The position numbers were made by a program, and so were the translations under genes. Under the pieces are notes generated by a model. That model saw nothing but the letters and a program-made list of their open reading frames with translations. It was not told the DNA's origin and did no database searches. Source: Candidatus Nitrosocosmicus arcticus (GTDB lineage: Archaea; Thermoproteota; Nitrososphaeria; Nitrososphaerales; Nitrososphaeraceae). From it: DNA of 64,000 bases. The stretch covers positions 62,001 through 126,000 of the forward strand of contig NZ_ML675583.1 of NCBI RefSeq assembly GCF_007826885.1. The letters are read 5' to 3'. Shown here in pieces: positions 45,806 through 54,825 of this stretch. Within the stretch, counting starts at the first letter, position 1. Each line of letters begins with the position of its first letter.

Positions 45806-46213
45806 ATGTCATTTAGAAAATTAGGTGCTGTAATACTTTTAGTTTCAGATATGAATAAATCTATTCAATTCTATAGAGAAACTCTAAATTTGCCATTAAA
45901 GAAAGAATCTGACGAATGGACAGAATTTTTCAATAAAGAAACGGTATTGGCATTGCATCCGGTTAAACGTAAGGAGAACTTGAAATCGGGCCAACACATT
46001 CTGATTGGTTTTTCTGCAAGTGATTTTGATAACACAGTAAATAAACTAAAAGAGAAAGGAGTAGTTTTCTTTAAAAATCCTAAGGAAGAAGGTTTTGGAA
46101 AGCATGCAATAATAGAAGATCCGGATGGTCACCTAATTTCAATTGTAAAATTAAAAAGCAACCAAAATGAAGATGATGGATTTGATTTTTTGGGATTAGT
46201 TGGTGCAGAATAG
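45806..46213 (+). CDS. Glyoxalase/VOC-superfamily protein
   Basis: A 135-residue vicinal-oxygen-chelate protein made of two beta-alpha-beta-beta-beta modules. Module one: KLGAVILLVSDMNKSIQFYRETLNLPL; module two: HILIGFSASDFDNTVNKLKEKGVVF ending in HAIIEDPDGHLISIV. Putative metal ligands are the Glu in TEFFNKE, His in HILIGF and His/Glu near DPDGH. Members range from glyoxalase I to dioxygenases and resistance proteins; no substrate can be assigned. Confidence 0.85.
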   Translation: MSFRKLGAVILLVSDMNKSIQFYRETLNLPLKKESDEWTEFFNKETVLALHPVKRKENLKSGQHILIGFSASDFDNTVNKLKEKGVVFFKNPKEEGFGKHAIIEDPDGHLISIVKLKSNQNEDDGFDFLGLVGAE

Positions 46214-46340
46214 ATAAATCATTCTCTTTTATATAAACAAAGAACGATATAATGTAACAATTGGCATATAGCAAAATAGTATTTAGCTTAGAATACGATA
46301 TCAAATATTCTACAAAAACCATAGGCTATAGTAATCAACA

Positions 46341-46380
46341 TATCAAAGGATATCAAAGGATATCAAAGGATATCAAAGGA
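46341..46380 (+). repeat. 10-base tandem repeat (TATCAAAGGA x4)
   Basis: Four exact copies in the spacer between the VOC gene and the FAD oxidase gene. No spacer structure, so not a CRISPR. It may be a mutable microsatellite. Confidence 0.95.
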
Positions 46381-46417
46381 TTTTAAAAAAGAAAGGAAGC
46401 AATATCGATGGATCGAA

Positions 46418-47908
46418 TTATGGGATTTTTTTACCGGGATTTAGTAAGTTTAGTGGATCAAATGACTTTTTGAGATAACTAAAATATGAATAAACGAAAT
46501 TATTGTATACATTCTTTATGAAAGGAGTTCTAGATATTCCATCACCGTGTTCTGCTGTGATAGTTCCACGATATTCAAATATTTTTTTGAAAATCTTGTA
46601 AGTAATGTTTTCCAGAATCCTCGCTTGTTTTGAATGAAGTTGATCGTCGGAATTATTATGATTATCTAAAATGGGACGTGTGTGAAGATTTCCATTACCT
46701 ATATGACCGTATATGACATATTGTAGATCATATTTGTTATAAAGTGATAAAAGATAAATAACATATTCATGAAGATGTTCGATTGAGACCGCAGTATCCT
46801 CAATTATAGTAAATTGTTTCCTGTTTCCCAAGGTATTCTTTATAGCCATGTTCAATGCATTTTTCCTTGAGTGCCATAAATTATTTATTGATACTATGTC
46901 GTGAGCATGTTCTACAATCGTGCCGTCAGGATATATGTTGCTTTTTAGCAAATCGTGTATGTTAGATATTTTGTCCCGAAATTGATAAAAATATTCTACA
47001 AATAACAAACAACCATTCTCATTTAACGTATTCAATTTAATTGAAGAATCCATAACGGAATAGTCCAAAAGTTCAACAGCTACAGGCACAGTGGAGAGGA
47101 TTTTCTTGGTATATAAACAAGCGGACAAGACATCCGAAAAATACACTAAGAAGAGAGATCTGAAAAGGGGTAGATCCAATATCTTGAATCGAAGAGAATC
47201 GAAAATTGATAATGTTCCCTCTGAAGCTGCAAAAATATTTTGAGGTTTGAATTCGGGATCAAAAATAGAATCCAATCTATACCCACATGAATTCTTGCTG
47301 ACATCAGGATAAAATGAAGCCAATTTATCATGAACAGAAATTAGGGGTGATAGAATTTTTTTTAATCTACTATCACAAATACCATTTTCAGCAAAACCTT
47401 CCTCTCCGTTTGGATAGATAATGTCAACATGATCCAAATATCTAAGTACACTTCCGTATCCCAAACCATGTGGTCCAGAAGAATTATTGGAAACCATCCC
47501 TCCAATGGTGCAATAATTACTACTTGCGGGATCAGGTGGTAGAAACTTGTTTTGTTTTTTTAATTCTTTATCCAAGACACCCTTAACTACACCAGGCTGA
47601 ACGCTTACAGTGCCAAACTGAATATCTAAATCAAGAATCTTGTTCATGTATTTAGTAAAATCTAAAATTAATCCATTGGAAAGGCTTTGACCAAGTAAAC
47701 TTGTGCCTGCACCACGACAAGCAACAGATAAACCATTTTTGCTAGCATAGTTCAAAGACGTTACTACATCCGCCTTATCTTTAGGGAAACATACTAATTC
47801 AGGGTAAATTTGATGATAGCTTGAATCTACAGAATAATAATCTCTAATCCAGGATTCATTAGAAATATCACCGCTATAGGAAAGCTTTAGTTCATCAAAC
47901 GCGTTCAT
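46418..47908 (-). CDS. FAD-binding oxidase (glycolate oxidase/D-lactate dehydrogenase GlcD-like)
   Basis: A 496-residue PCMH-type flavoprotein oxidising a 2-hydroxy acid. The FAD-binding domain has CRGAGTSLLGQSL (residues ~60-72), PGVVKGVLDKEL and PPDPASSNYCTIGGMVSNNSSG (P-loop, ~130-150). The C-terminal substrate domain carries YVIYGHIGNGNLHTRPILD and the final ITAEHGDGISRT, with the histidines typical of the family. No iron-sulfur partner subunit is adjacent. It follows the MetAP gene on the same strand after 71 bases. Confidence 0.9.
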   Translation of the reverse strand: MNAFDELKLSYSGDISNESWIRDYYSVDSSYHQIYPELVCFPKDKADVVTSLNYASKNGLSVACRGAGTSLLGQSLSNGLILDFTKYMNKILDLDIQFGTVSVQPGVVKGVLDKELKKQNKFLPPDPASSNYCTIGGMVSNNSSGPHGLGYGSVLRYLDHVDIIYPNGEEGFAENGICDSRLKKILSPLISVHDKLASFYPDVSKNSCGYRLDSIFDPEFKPQNIFAASEGTLSIFDSLRFKILDLPLFRSLFLVYFSDVLSACLYTKKILSTVPVAVELLDYSVMDSSIKLNTLNENGCLLFVEYFYQFRDKISNIHDLLKSNIYPDGTIVEHAHDIVSINNLWHSRKNALNMAIKNTLGNRKQFTIIEDTAVSIEHLHEYVIYLLSLYNKYDLQYVIYGHIGNGNLHTRPILDNHNNSDDQLHSKQARILENITYKIFKKIFEYRGTITAEHGDGISRTPFIKNVYNNFVYSYFSYLKKSFDPLNLLNPGKKIP

Positions 47909-47979
47909 TGTTAACTCTATACTACCAAAGGATATAATATTTAACTATCAAGTTTAGAAAAGAACAAAGGATTGAAAAA

Positions 47980-48873
47980 CTATTTTGTAATTACATGACT
48001 CAGATTCTCCAATATAAAGACTGTATGTTCCGCCTGAGATACAACTTTGTTATTACCCTCAACAAGAATAGGATAAGATCTAATATTCTTCTTCTTAATA
48101 AGATATTCCAACATTTCACGAGCTTTAGATTCAGCGAAATCATTCACTAGCCAACGTACCGCAAATGGAAGTGTCTTAAATCTATTCCATAAATATATGA
48201 TGAATTCATCTGTGTCCTTATTTTTAGTAGGTTTTCTTGATACTAGTGAAAAAATATTTCTTATCTTACCCTCATAAACTATGCCTAGTCCATCTTTAGT
48301 TGTTACAAATGGTTCTATTGCGTAGGCCTGATTAGGCATTAGTGAAAATGAAGGTCCATAAGTCTTAATGTTAGGGATAGATTTTCCGGCATGTATGACA
48401 TACTGTTCTAAAGAGTGTCCACTAAGATTTTGAATCGGTTTTAAACCATTATGTGTTATGGTATTCTCAATTGTTTTTCCAATTTCACTTGATTTAGTAG
48501 CACACTTTGCAATCTTGGTAGCTTCATGTAATGACAATTCTGCTATTTTTATTAGTTGATCATATTTTGAATCATATGAAATAGTAACTGCGGTATCTGC
48601 AACATAACCGTCGATATGTACACCTAAATCAATTTTAACAATGTCAGTATCTTTTATCACAATTTGATCGTCTGGTTCAGCAGTATAATGAGCAGCTATT
48701 TCATTCAAACTAATATTAACAGGAAAAGCAGGTTGACCACCGCGCTCATTTATTTCGCTCTCGATAGAATCACATATTTCATAAAGTGTCCTACCGACAT
48801 GATTTTTTTTTCTAGCGTTTTCTCTAACTTGAGCAGCTATTTGACCTGCACGAATATAATTATCTAGAGACAT
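47980..48873 (-). CDS. map: Methionine aminopeptidase, type II
   Basis: Removes initiator methionine. In this 297-residue archaeal/eukaryal-type enzyme the five metal ligands can be placed: Asp in KIDLGVHIDGY, Asp in VADTAV, His in SGHSLEQYVIH, Glu in AIEPF and the C-terminal Glu in QAEHTVFI. GGQPAFPVNIS near residue 40 and the helical insert RFKTLPFAVRWLV (~225-270) identify type II. Start ATG at 48873. tRNA-Pro lies on the other strand upstream. Confidence 0.95.
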   Translation of the reverse strand: MSLDNYIRAGQIAAQVRENARKKNHVGRTLYEICDSIESEINERGGQPAFPVNISLNEIAAHYTAEPDDQIVIKDTDIVKIDLGVHIDGYVADTAVTISYDSKYDQLIKIAELSLHEATKIAKCATKSSEIGKTIENTITHNGLKPIQNLSGHSLEQYVIHAGKSIPNIKTYGPSFSLMPNQAYAIEPFVTTKDGLGIVYEGKIRNIFSLVSRKPTKNKDTDEFIIYLWNRFKTLPFAVRWLVNDFAESKAREMLEYLIKKKNIRSYPILVEGNNKVVSQAEHTVFILENLSHVITK

Positions 48874-48975
48874 AAATTAGAGATAATAACCCCCCACAAT
48901 ATAACAATAATGCAAATAATGATTTATATTAATTGAAACAAGATTAAAATTAGACAAAAAATTTCTCATTAGAAA

Positions 48976-49049
48976 GGGATCGTAGTCTAGCTTGGTAGGA
49001 TGCCAGCCTTGGGCGCTGGAGGTCGTCGGTTCAAATCCGGCCGGTCCCA
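48976..49049 (+). tRNA. trnP: tRNA-Pro (TGG), no intron
   Basis: A 74-base cloverleaf: acceptor GGGATCG/CGGTCCC, anticodon stem CCAGC/GCTGG with loop CTTGGGC (anticodon TGG), T-stem GTCGG/CCGGC with loop TTCAAAT, discriminator A. It is the only uninterrupted tRNA gene of the four in the window. No CCA is encoded, consistent with the CCA enzyme nearby. Confidence 0.96.
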
Positions 49050-49080
49050 TACTTAGTTAATAGGGAAAAAAAGAAAAAAA

Positions 49081-49485
49081 TTATACTCTTCTACCTCTAC
49101 GACCACCAGGTTTCCTAGTAGTATCATGAGGGACCGGTGTAACGTCATCTATTCTACCTATACGAAATCCAGCTCGAGCTAGGGCCCTTATAGCAGCCTG
49201 AGCACCGGGACCAGGAATTCTTGGTCCAACTCCACCTACTGCTCTTACGCGTATATGGAGTGCATTAATACCCTTTGTTTTGGCAGCGTCAGCCGCAGAA
49301 ACTGCAGATTTCATAGCTGCATATGGAGACGATTCGTAACGATCTGCTGTTACGTGGCGTCCGCCTGAACTAATGGAAATAGTTTCTGCACCGCTTATGT
49401 CAGTTATATGGACTAAAGTATTATTATAACTACTAAAAATATGGGCTACCCCCCATTTATATTGAGTAATTTCCTCTTGTGACAT
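49081..49485 (-). CDS. rps11: Small-subunit ribosomal protein uS11
   Basis: A 134-residue platform protein of the 30S subunit. Conserved sequence includes [20 protein letters not shown], the [11 protein letters not shown] segment, [16 protein letters not shown] and the C-terminal [21 protein letters not shown]. Length is normal for archaea. It is not beside other ribosomal genes; thiL and glmM precede it on the same strand with a 39-base gap, possibly one transcript. Confidence 0.98.
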   Translation of the reverse strand: MSQEEITQYKWGVAHIFSSYNNTLVHITDISGAETISISSGGRHVTADRYESSPYAAMKSAVSAADAAKTKGINALHIRVRAVGGVGPRIPGPGAQAAIRALARAGFRIGRIDDVTPVPHDTTRKPGGRRGRRV

Positions 49486-49524
49486 GAATGTAGAATTTTT
49501 TGAGTGTCACATTTAAAAACCTTC

Positions 49525-50553
49525 TTAAGTAAAATGCGTATACCCTTTGTTTTTAAGCAATTTCTTATTTCCGTCGGAAGTGAGAACAAATACTCTCCCA
49601 TTCCCACTAACTACTTTGCCGATAATATACAATTTTAGATGATGCAGTTTCAATACCTTAGAAATTTCCAATATATTTTTTTCTGATATTGTCCCCACTA
49701 TATTGTATTCCTCACCTCCATAAAACACTAGGTCGTGAAAATCAAGATTATTTATTGATAAAAATTCTTTCAATTTGGAAGGAATAGGAATCTTGTCTTC
49801 TTCTATTAGTAAATTCACTCCACTTTCCTTGGATAGCTCATATAGTGAAGAGGCAAGGCCATCGCTAGAATCCATGGATGAAGAAAAATAATTGGCAATA
49901 AATATTCCAAATTCATAAGAAGGGTAAGGTTTTAAGACAGAATCAACAGATCTTTTTCTAAAGTAACTATCGGGGCTCGGTAGATTATTCATTAGAATTT
50001 TTAATCCCGAAGAACTGTATCCGAAAATACCAGAAACAACCACATAGTCACCAATACATGCGCCATTTCTTCGCGGTATGTTTGCAATCGAAGATAAAGT
50101 TCCAAACATACAGCAATCAATTATGATTTCCTTAGATTCATTGATATCACCACCTATAATCTCTATTCCAAACTCTTCTGAAGCTAAAGATAAGCCATTA
50201 ATTAGTTTAGAAATTCCAGAGTTTTTTAATGATTTGGGTAATCCTAATGATATTAAAGCGGCTTTTGGCATTATTCCTTTTGAAACCAGATCACTCACAC
50301 TAGAAACTACAGATTTTCGAGCTATTTGTTCAAATGTCATTTTGGGTGGGACATCAGTATGTTCAACTAACATATCACACGTAACCGCCAAAAATTTATC
50401 ATCATTAACTTCATTAGATGAAGAATTTAATGAATTTAAGGGTATGATTGATATATCATCCTTACCTATATATGGTTCCATATTTTTGTTACCAAATTTA
50501 GATACAATTAGATTCAGTATTTGTTTCTCATTAAATTTTTTCATAAATTTCAA
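49525..50553 (-). CDS. thiL: Thiamine-monophosphate kinase
   Basis: A 342-residue ATP-dependent enzyme making thiamine diphosphate. The PurM-like fold shows AVTCDMLVEHTDVP (metal-binding Asp), ARKSVVSSVSDLVSKGIMPKAALISLGLP, GGDINES, and in the C-terminal half SMDSSDGLASSLYEL and DLVFYGGEEYNIVG, all diagnostic of ThiL. A nearby ATG three codons in (M4) is an alternative start. It overlaps the end of glmM by 23 bases, so translation is likely coupled. Confidence 0.95.
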   Translation of the reverse strand: MKFMKKFNEKQILNLIVSKFGNKNMEPYIGKDDISIIPLNSLNSSSNEVNDDKFLAVTCDMLVEHTDVPPKMTFEQIARKSVVSSVSDLVSKGIMPKAALISLGLPKSLKNSGISKLINGLSLASEEFGIEIIGGDINESKEIIIDCCMFGTLSSIANIPRRNGACIGDYVVVSGIFGYSSSGLKILMNNLPSPDSYFRKRSVDSVLKPYPSYEFGIFIANYFSSSMDSSDGLASSLYELSKESGVNLLIEEDKIPIPSKLKEFLSINNLDFHDLVFYGGEEYNIVGTISEKNILEISKVLKLHHLKLYIIGKVVSGNGRVFVLTSDGNKKLLKNKGYTHFT

Positions 50554-51856
50554 TTATTTTATTATAAAATAATTTGTACATAGAATCTACTTTTTCTTTT
50601 GTTGATTCCAATGATATTCTAAGTGCATGTTCAGTATTTGAGAAACGTATCAGAATCCAAGAACTATCGTCCAGAATAAATTTCAAACCATCAGTATAAA
50701 TTACATCTGTTGAATAGGATTTTAATGAAGATAATATTTTTTCAAAGAGATATTTATTATCAATTTTAGGATCTATTGAATGCTTTGTTCGTATTTGTTT
50801 AAATTGTGAAGATAGATTCATACATTCATTAATTGTATTCTGATCTAATGAGCTGATAAGAACGCTCGCCAATAACCCATCCCTACAGGAAGTAAAGCTT
50901 GGCATAATGAATCCCCCGCTACTTCCTTCTCCACCTGATTGTGAATCGGTTTCAAACATCCTTTTTATCACATTTGATTCTCCCACTTTAGAGACAAAGA
51001 CTTGACCACCGTGATCATTGACATATTTTTCAATTGAGAGACTAGAGTCAAGACTAATGGTAAATCTTTTGAATCCGTTATTGCGTACAACGCCGGCAAT
51101 ACATAACAACAAGGTTGAATCAGGATTAAGTTGAATTCCTTCATTATTAACGATTACCAGTCGATCCCCATCCACATCAAATGCAAAACCAAAATTCAAC
51201 TTATTTATTTTAACTAATTCACATAATTCAACTAAAGGATCAGACGTCGGATCGGGACCACGAGAAGAAAACCCCAGCTTGTCATTTATTCCAAGATATT
51301 TTACATGATAGGAATCAAGCAACTGATTAGCATAATTGCATGCTGCCCCTCCTCCAAAATCAATACCAACATTGAAATCAACATTAGATTGATTTGGTTG
51401 CGGAATATAGTTTACTATATCGTTCAAATAGCTGGCATTAATTTTGAAATATTTGCCAATTTTATCATAATCTTGGATTTTCGTTCTTAATAGCTGATCT
51501 AAATCTTCCTCAAATAACCCTCTCCCCTTTATAAGCATCTTCAATCCATTCCAAGTTAGCGGATTATGTGATGCTGTAATCATTAAGGCACCAGAATATT
51601 TTCTGGATTCTCTAAATAAAACCGGTGTAGGTGCGATACCTAGATCATAAACATTAATCCCTTGTTCCAAAAGGCATCCGGTTACGACGTCTGTAATTAT
51701 CCCTCCTGATGGTCTACTATCTCTTGCAATTACACAAGTCAGTATATCATAATTATTTTTCAAATAAGATCCATAAACCCTAGAAAAACGGGCTATCTCT
51801 TGTATACTAAGGTCTTCTCTGAATATCCCCCTTATTCCTGAGATAGATATCTTCAC
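50531..51856 (-). CDS. glmM: Phosphoglucosamine/phosphomannomutase
   Basis: A 441-residue alpha-D-phosphohexomutase interconverting hexose 1- and 6-phosphates for UDP-GlcNAc or mannose donor synthesis. Four hallmark loops are visible: GIRGIF at the start, phosphoserine loop MITASHNP (~95-102), metal loop DVDGDRL (~230) and substrate loop GGEGSSGG (~318-325), plus the C-terminal phosphate-binding RFSNTEHALRIS. GlmM versus ManB specificity cannot be settled; the symbol is the likelier assignment. Overlaps thiL by 23 bases. Confidence 0.9.
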   Translation of the reverse strand: MKISISGIRGIFREDLSIQEIARFSRVYGSYLKNNYDILTCVIARDSRPSGGIITDVVTGCLLEQGINVYDLGIAPTPVLFRESRKYSGALMITASHNPLTWNGLKMLIKGRGLFEEDLDQLLRTKIQDYDKIGKYFKINASYLNDIVNYIPQPNQSNVDFNVGIDFGGGAACNYANQLLDSYHVKYLGINDKLGFSSRGPDPTSDPLVELCELVKINKLNFGFAFDVDGDRLVIVNNEGIQLNPDSTLLLCIAGVVRNNGFKRFTISLDSSLSIEKYVNDHGGQVFVSKVGESNVIKRMFETDSQSGGEGSSGGFIMPSFTSCRDGLLASVLISSLDQNTINECMNLSSQFKQIRTKHSIDPKIDNKYLFEKILSSLKSYSTDVIYTDGLKFILDDSSWILIRFSNTEHALRISLESTKEKVDSMYKLFYNKIIEIYEKI

Positions 51857-51917
51857 GAAAATAATGAGGTAGATGCAATAATTTATGTTAACTGGATTTA
51901 AGTAGAAAAGTAAAAGA

Positions 51918-52328
51918 TCAGGAGAAACGCGAACCTGTCAATAGCACTTCGCATTGTTCACAAATTCTTTTATCTATATTCGATTCAATACTATGGTGGA
52001 CATCACATATTATGAAAGTATATCGCATAAAGTTACATAGTTGAATAAATTTTGTCATCGTACTTGGAGAATAGGCATTATTTGTTGAAAGATCTTTGGA
52101 TATATCGTCTATCATTTTCATAACCTCAAAATTATCCTCTAGTTTAGCTACCAAGGAAAGATCACCTCGTGTTCCTCTAATGTAATTACTAACTGCCGCC
52201 TGAGTAATTCCAAGAAGTTTTCCCACAGTCTCTTCTTTTAGATCATAATCTCGAATTAATTTTTTAGACAAAATAGCACGAATAGCAGGAATCAAAGACT
52301 TGGATTCAATTTCAGAGGGTAATAACAT
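51918..52328 (-). CDS. Archaeal XRE-type HTH transcriptional regulator
   Basis: A 136-residue regulator. Residues ~30-58 hold the HTH: DLKEETVGKLLGITQAAVSNYIRG. The C-terminus carries CDVHH and CEQCEVLL, compatible with a zinc-binding site or [Fe-S] sensor. Archaeal COG2522-like proteins have the same layout. It lies 61 bases upstream of glmM on the same strand and may regulate the glmM-thiL-rps11 group, though no operator is evident. Confidence 0.8.
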   Translation of the reverse strand: MLLPSEIESKSLIPAIRAILSKKLIRDYDLKEETVGKLLGITQAAVSNYIRGTRGDLSLVAKLEDNFEVMKMIDDISKDLSTNNAYSPSTMTKFIQLCNFMRYTFIICDVHHSIESNIDKRICEQCEVLLTGSRFS

Positions 52329-52408
52329 AATAATAATTTCTAAATTTCTAATTATATAAAGATTTTTTAAAAATGAAAATAAGCAAAAAATAATTGGGTG
52401 ATATGGAT

Positions 52409-52702
52409 TTAGCCTTCTTCCCAGCCTTTACTAAATACACCGAATTTATGTAACGGAACTGGTTGGCCTGCAGTATATTCTAATGGTCTCATCCAGAATA
52501 TAGCATGAGTTGGACAAACACCTACACATGCACCGTCAGAAATACATCTCTCTGGATAAAAGACAAATGCTTTGCCTCTTTTCCAACCTTCAACAGGTTT
52601 AACACGAAGTACATCCGGACCTAATGCGGTACAAATTTCTACACAAAGCGCACACCCAATGCATCTTTGTTCATCAACATCTGGAAGTATAGCAATTGGC
52701 AT
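52409..52702 (-). CDS. Dicluster ferredoxin, probably [3Fe-4S][4Fe-4S]
   Basis: A 97-residue cytoplasmic electron carrier. The first cluster motif is complete, CIGCALCVEIC (C-x2-C-x2-C-x3-C), while the second reads CISDGACVGVCP, where Asp occupies the position of the second Cys. That pattern is known from archaeal 7Fe ferredoxins with a [3Fe-4S] centre. The C-terminal extension (FWMRPLEYTAGQPVPLHKFG) is conserved in thaumarchaeal versions as I recall them. It could donate electrons to the siroheme reductase or 2-oxoacid oxidoreductases. Confidence 0.9.
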   Translation of the reverse strand: MPIAILPDVDEQRCIGCALCVEICTALGPDVLRVKPVEGWKRGKAFVFYPERCISDGACVGVCPTHAIFWMRPLEYTAGQPVPLHKFGVFSKGWEEG

Positions 52703-52802
52703 CTAATAATTCACTACTCGTCTTGTAACGATAAAACTATTTAAACTATATGCCAATAACAAAACAGTGTTATACAAAAAGATAAAAACTAGATAATAAT
52801 AT

Positions 52803-53024
52803 CTATTTTTTAATCTGACGCATCACGTCTACTTGACCACTATGAAGCCAGTCTTTTAATTCTTCATGTGATGGTTTTGTATCATGTTTACCTTGAAGAT
52901 GAAGATGAAGTAATACATAATTTACCTGATTCAATAAAACCTTGTTTTCTTCATCACCCTTGCGAGCTTTTGCTTTTAATTCCTCCGGAACGGTTCCCCA
53001 CCATTCGTCAAATGATCTTACCAT
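52803..53024 (-). CDS. Small conserved protein, 73 aa
   Basis: A compact helical, charged protein (RSFDEWWGTVPEELKAKARKG, VNYVLLHLHLQGKHDTKPSHEELKDWLHSG in shortened form) without cysteines or transmembrane segments. Aromatic and charged residues are well distributed, which supports a real gene. I associate it with small conserved thaumarchaeal proteins but cannot name a family or function. Its neighbour is the ferredoxin gene on the same strand. Confidence 0.7.
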   Translation of the reverse strand: MVRSFDEWWGTVPEELKAKARKGDEENKVLLNQVNYVLLHLHLQGKHDTKPSHEELKDWLHSGQVDVMRQIKK

Positions 53025-53153
53025 TAAAAAATCAGCGCTAAGTTACTTTATAAGTATTTTGAAATATTAAACAGCGGATATAGAAATAAGCGTGAAAACA
53101 TCTTTAAATTACGACCTAGAAAATACATATAGCCTATAATCAGTTTTTAAGGT

Positions 53154-53969
53154 ATGCCCTTTTTGATTGATGATATTAATTACGCACAAAAGGAATTAAA
53201 CACTTTTAGATTTAGAACCTCGGCCATCAATGATGGGTCCATCCATGAGAGATTCATTTTTCCTTTTCTTTGTGGTTCATATTTCACATACAGAAAGGTA
53301 GACGTAGAAAGAATAACCTCAATAGCTAAGGCGGTATCAAAAGATCCAACTTACTTAGATGTTGGATGTGGTTATGGCGATTTCTTGGAAAAAATTATTC
53401 AACATTTACCTAATGCAGAAGGTATTGAAAAAAGCGCGGACATATTCTTCAAATTAGGAAGATATAAGCCAGATTATATAAAAATTGGTGATGCATATAA
53501 TGGAATAGATAAAAAATATGATCTAATATTTGTTGGATGGATGGAGCCTGGAGTGGATTACAGGGATAGAATTGCTGCAAGTACAGATGTAATAATTACA
53601 ACTTTGGATCAAGGTTTGAGCCTTGCAGCAGAGTTTGAGGGACATGGGTTTGAAAAAATCGCAAGTTGGATAACTCCATCCTGGGAGGATATCAATACAG
53701 AAATAACTAACAAGTATTATTCAAAAATATCAAATGGAACCATTGAATTACTAAAAGAGCTAAGGGGAGCGCACAATTTATGGTATATTTATTCTAAACC
53801 AAAATACAAAGACACCATAAAAGAAACATTAAGAAAATCTAGTAAAAAAGATTACAATAGGGATGTTTATGAGCATGAAAAAATCTTGGATGAATGTGGG
53901 TTTAGTTATAATGAAGTGCTCCCATCAAACCCCGATATTTGCTTGTGGAAAATAAATTTTGAAGAATAA
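53154..53969 (+). CDS. SAM-dependent methyltransferase, tandem copy 1
   Basis: A 271-residue class I methyltransferase with the SAM-binding motif LDVGCGYGDFL around residues 63-73 and an acidic motif II region (EKSADIFF). The segment from residue ~31 to ~228 is identical to copy 2, while the first 30 and last ~43 residues differ. Its stop overlaps the ATG of copy 2 by one base (TAATG). The substrate is unknown; the family signature is generic. An ATG at 53154 starts it. Confidence 0.85.
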   Translation: MPFLIDDINYAQKELNTFRFRTSAINDGSIHERFIFPFLCGSYFTYRKVDVERITSIAKAVSKDPTYLDVGCGYGDFLEKIIQHLPNAEGIEKSADIFFKLGRYKPDYIKIGDAYNGIDKKYDLIFVGWMEPGVDYRDRIAASTDVIITTLDQGLSLAAEFEGHGFEKIASWITPSWEDINTEITNKYYSKISNGTIELLKELRGAHNLWYIYSKPKYKDTIKETLRKSSKKDYNRDVYEHEKILDECGFSYNEVLPSNPDICLWKINFEE

Positions 53970-54641
53970 TGCCTCCAGAAATAAATGATTTAGGTGTTGC
54001 ATCAAATGCGTTAAAAGAGTTTAGAAAATACTCTATTTCGTCGCATCATGAGAGATTCATTTTTCCTTTTCTTTGTGGTTCATATTTCACATACAGAAAG
54101 GTAGACGTAGAAAGAATAACCTCAATAGCTAAGGCGGTATCAAAAGATCCAACTTACTTAGATGTTGGATGTGGTTATGGCGATTTCTTGGAAAAAATTA
54201 TTCAACATTTACCTAATGCAGAAGGTATTGAAAAAAGCGCGGACATATTCTTCAAATTAGGAAGATATAAGCCAGATTATATAAAAATTGGTGATGCATA
54301 TAATGGAATAGATAAAAAATATGATCTAATATTTGTTGGATGGATGGAGCCTGGAGTGGATTACAGGGATAGAATTGCTGCAAGTACAGATGTAATAATT
54401 ACAACTTTGGATCAAGGTTTGAGCCTTGCAGCAGAGTTTGAGGGACATGGGTTTGAAAAAATCGCAAGTTGGATAACTCCATCCTGGGAGGATATCAATA
54501 CAGAAATAACTAACAAGTATTATTCAAAAATATCAAATGGAACCATTGAATTACTAAAAGAGCTAAGGGGAGCGCACAATTTATGGTATATTTATTCTAA
54601 ACCAAAATACAAAGACACCATAAAAGAAACATTAAGAAAAT
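53244..54641 (+). repeat. 595-bp direct repeat spanning the two methyltransferase genes
   Basis: 53244-53838 and 54047-54641 (offset 803) read as identical throughout by eye, whereas sequence immediately outside both ends diverges. The edges fall inside coding sequence of both copies. Confidence 0.9.
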
Positions 54642-54781
54642 GTCTTAAACATGAATGCCAAAAAGAAATACACACATATGAATTTGAGGATGTTTTGGAT
54701 GACGCAGGATATGGATATTTAGAGAGCATTAAAACTAGTAATGAAGAGTATCTGTTGTGGAATATTGTTTTTACTATGTAA
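53969..54781 (+). CDS. SAM-dependent methyltransferase, tandem copy 2
   Basis: A 270-residue paralogue of the preceding gene, sharing the identical core (SAM motif LDVGCGYGDFL near residue 62) but with its own N-terminus (PPEINDLGVASNALKEF) and C-terminus (KHECQKEIHTYEFEDVLDDAGYGYL). The two tails are alignable at low identity (EKILDECGFSYNEV against EDVLDDAGYGYLES), so the copies are old duplicates whose centre was recently homogenised. One-base overlap with copy 1 suggests coupled translation, possibly a heterodimer. Confidence 0.85.
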   Translation: MPPEINDLGVASNALKEFRKYSISSHHERFIFPFLCGSYFTYRKVDVERITSIAKAVSKDPTYLDVGCGYGDFLEKIIQHLPNAEGIEKSADIFFKLGRYKPDYIKIGDAYNGIDKKYDLIFVGWMEPGVDYRDRIAASTDVIITTLDQGLSLAAEFEGHGFEKIASWITPSWEDINTEITNKYYSKISNGTIELLKELRGAHNLWYIYSKPKYKDTIKETLRKCLKHECQKEIHTYEFEDVLDDAGYGYLESIKTSNEEYLLWNIVFTM

Positions 54782-54825
54782 TAATGCAAAAAGACTAATA
54801 TGATAAATAAATTAAGTAATTTTCA

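Noticed and set aside
46341-46380. Possible CRISPR or iteron array
   Set aside because: Units are directly contiguous 10-mers without spacers, too short for CRISPR; nothing replication-related nearby.
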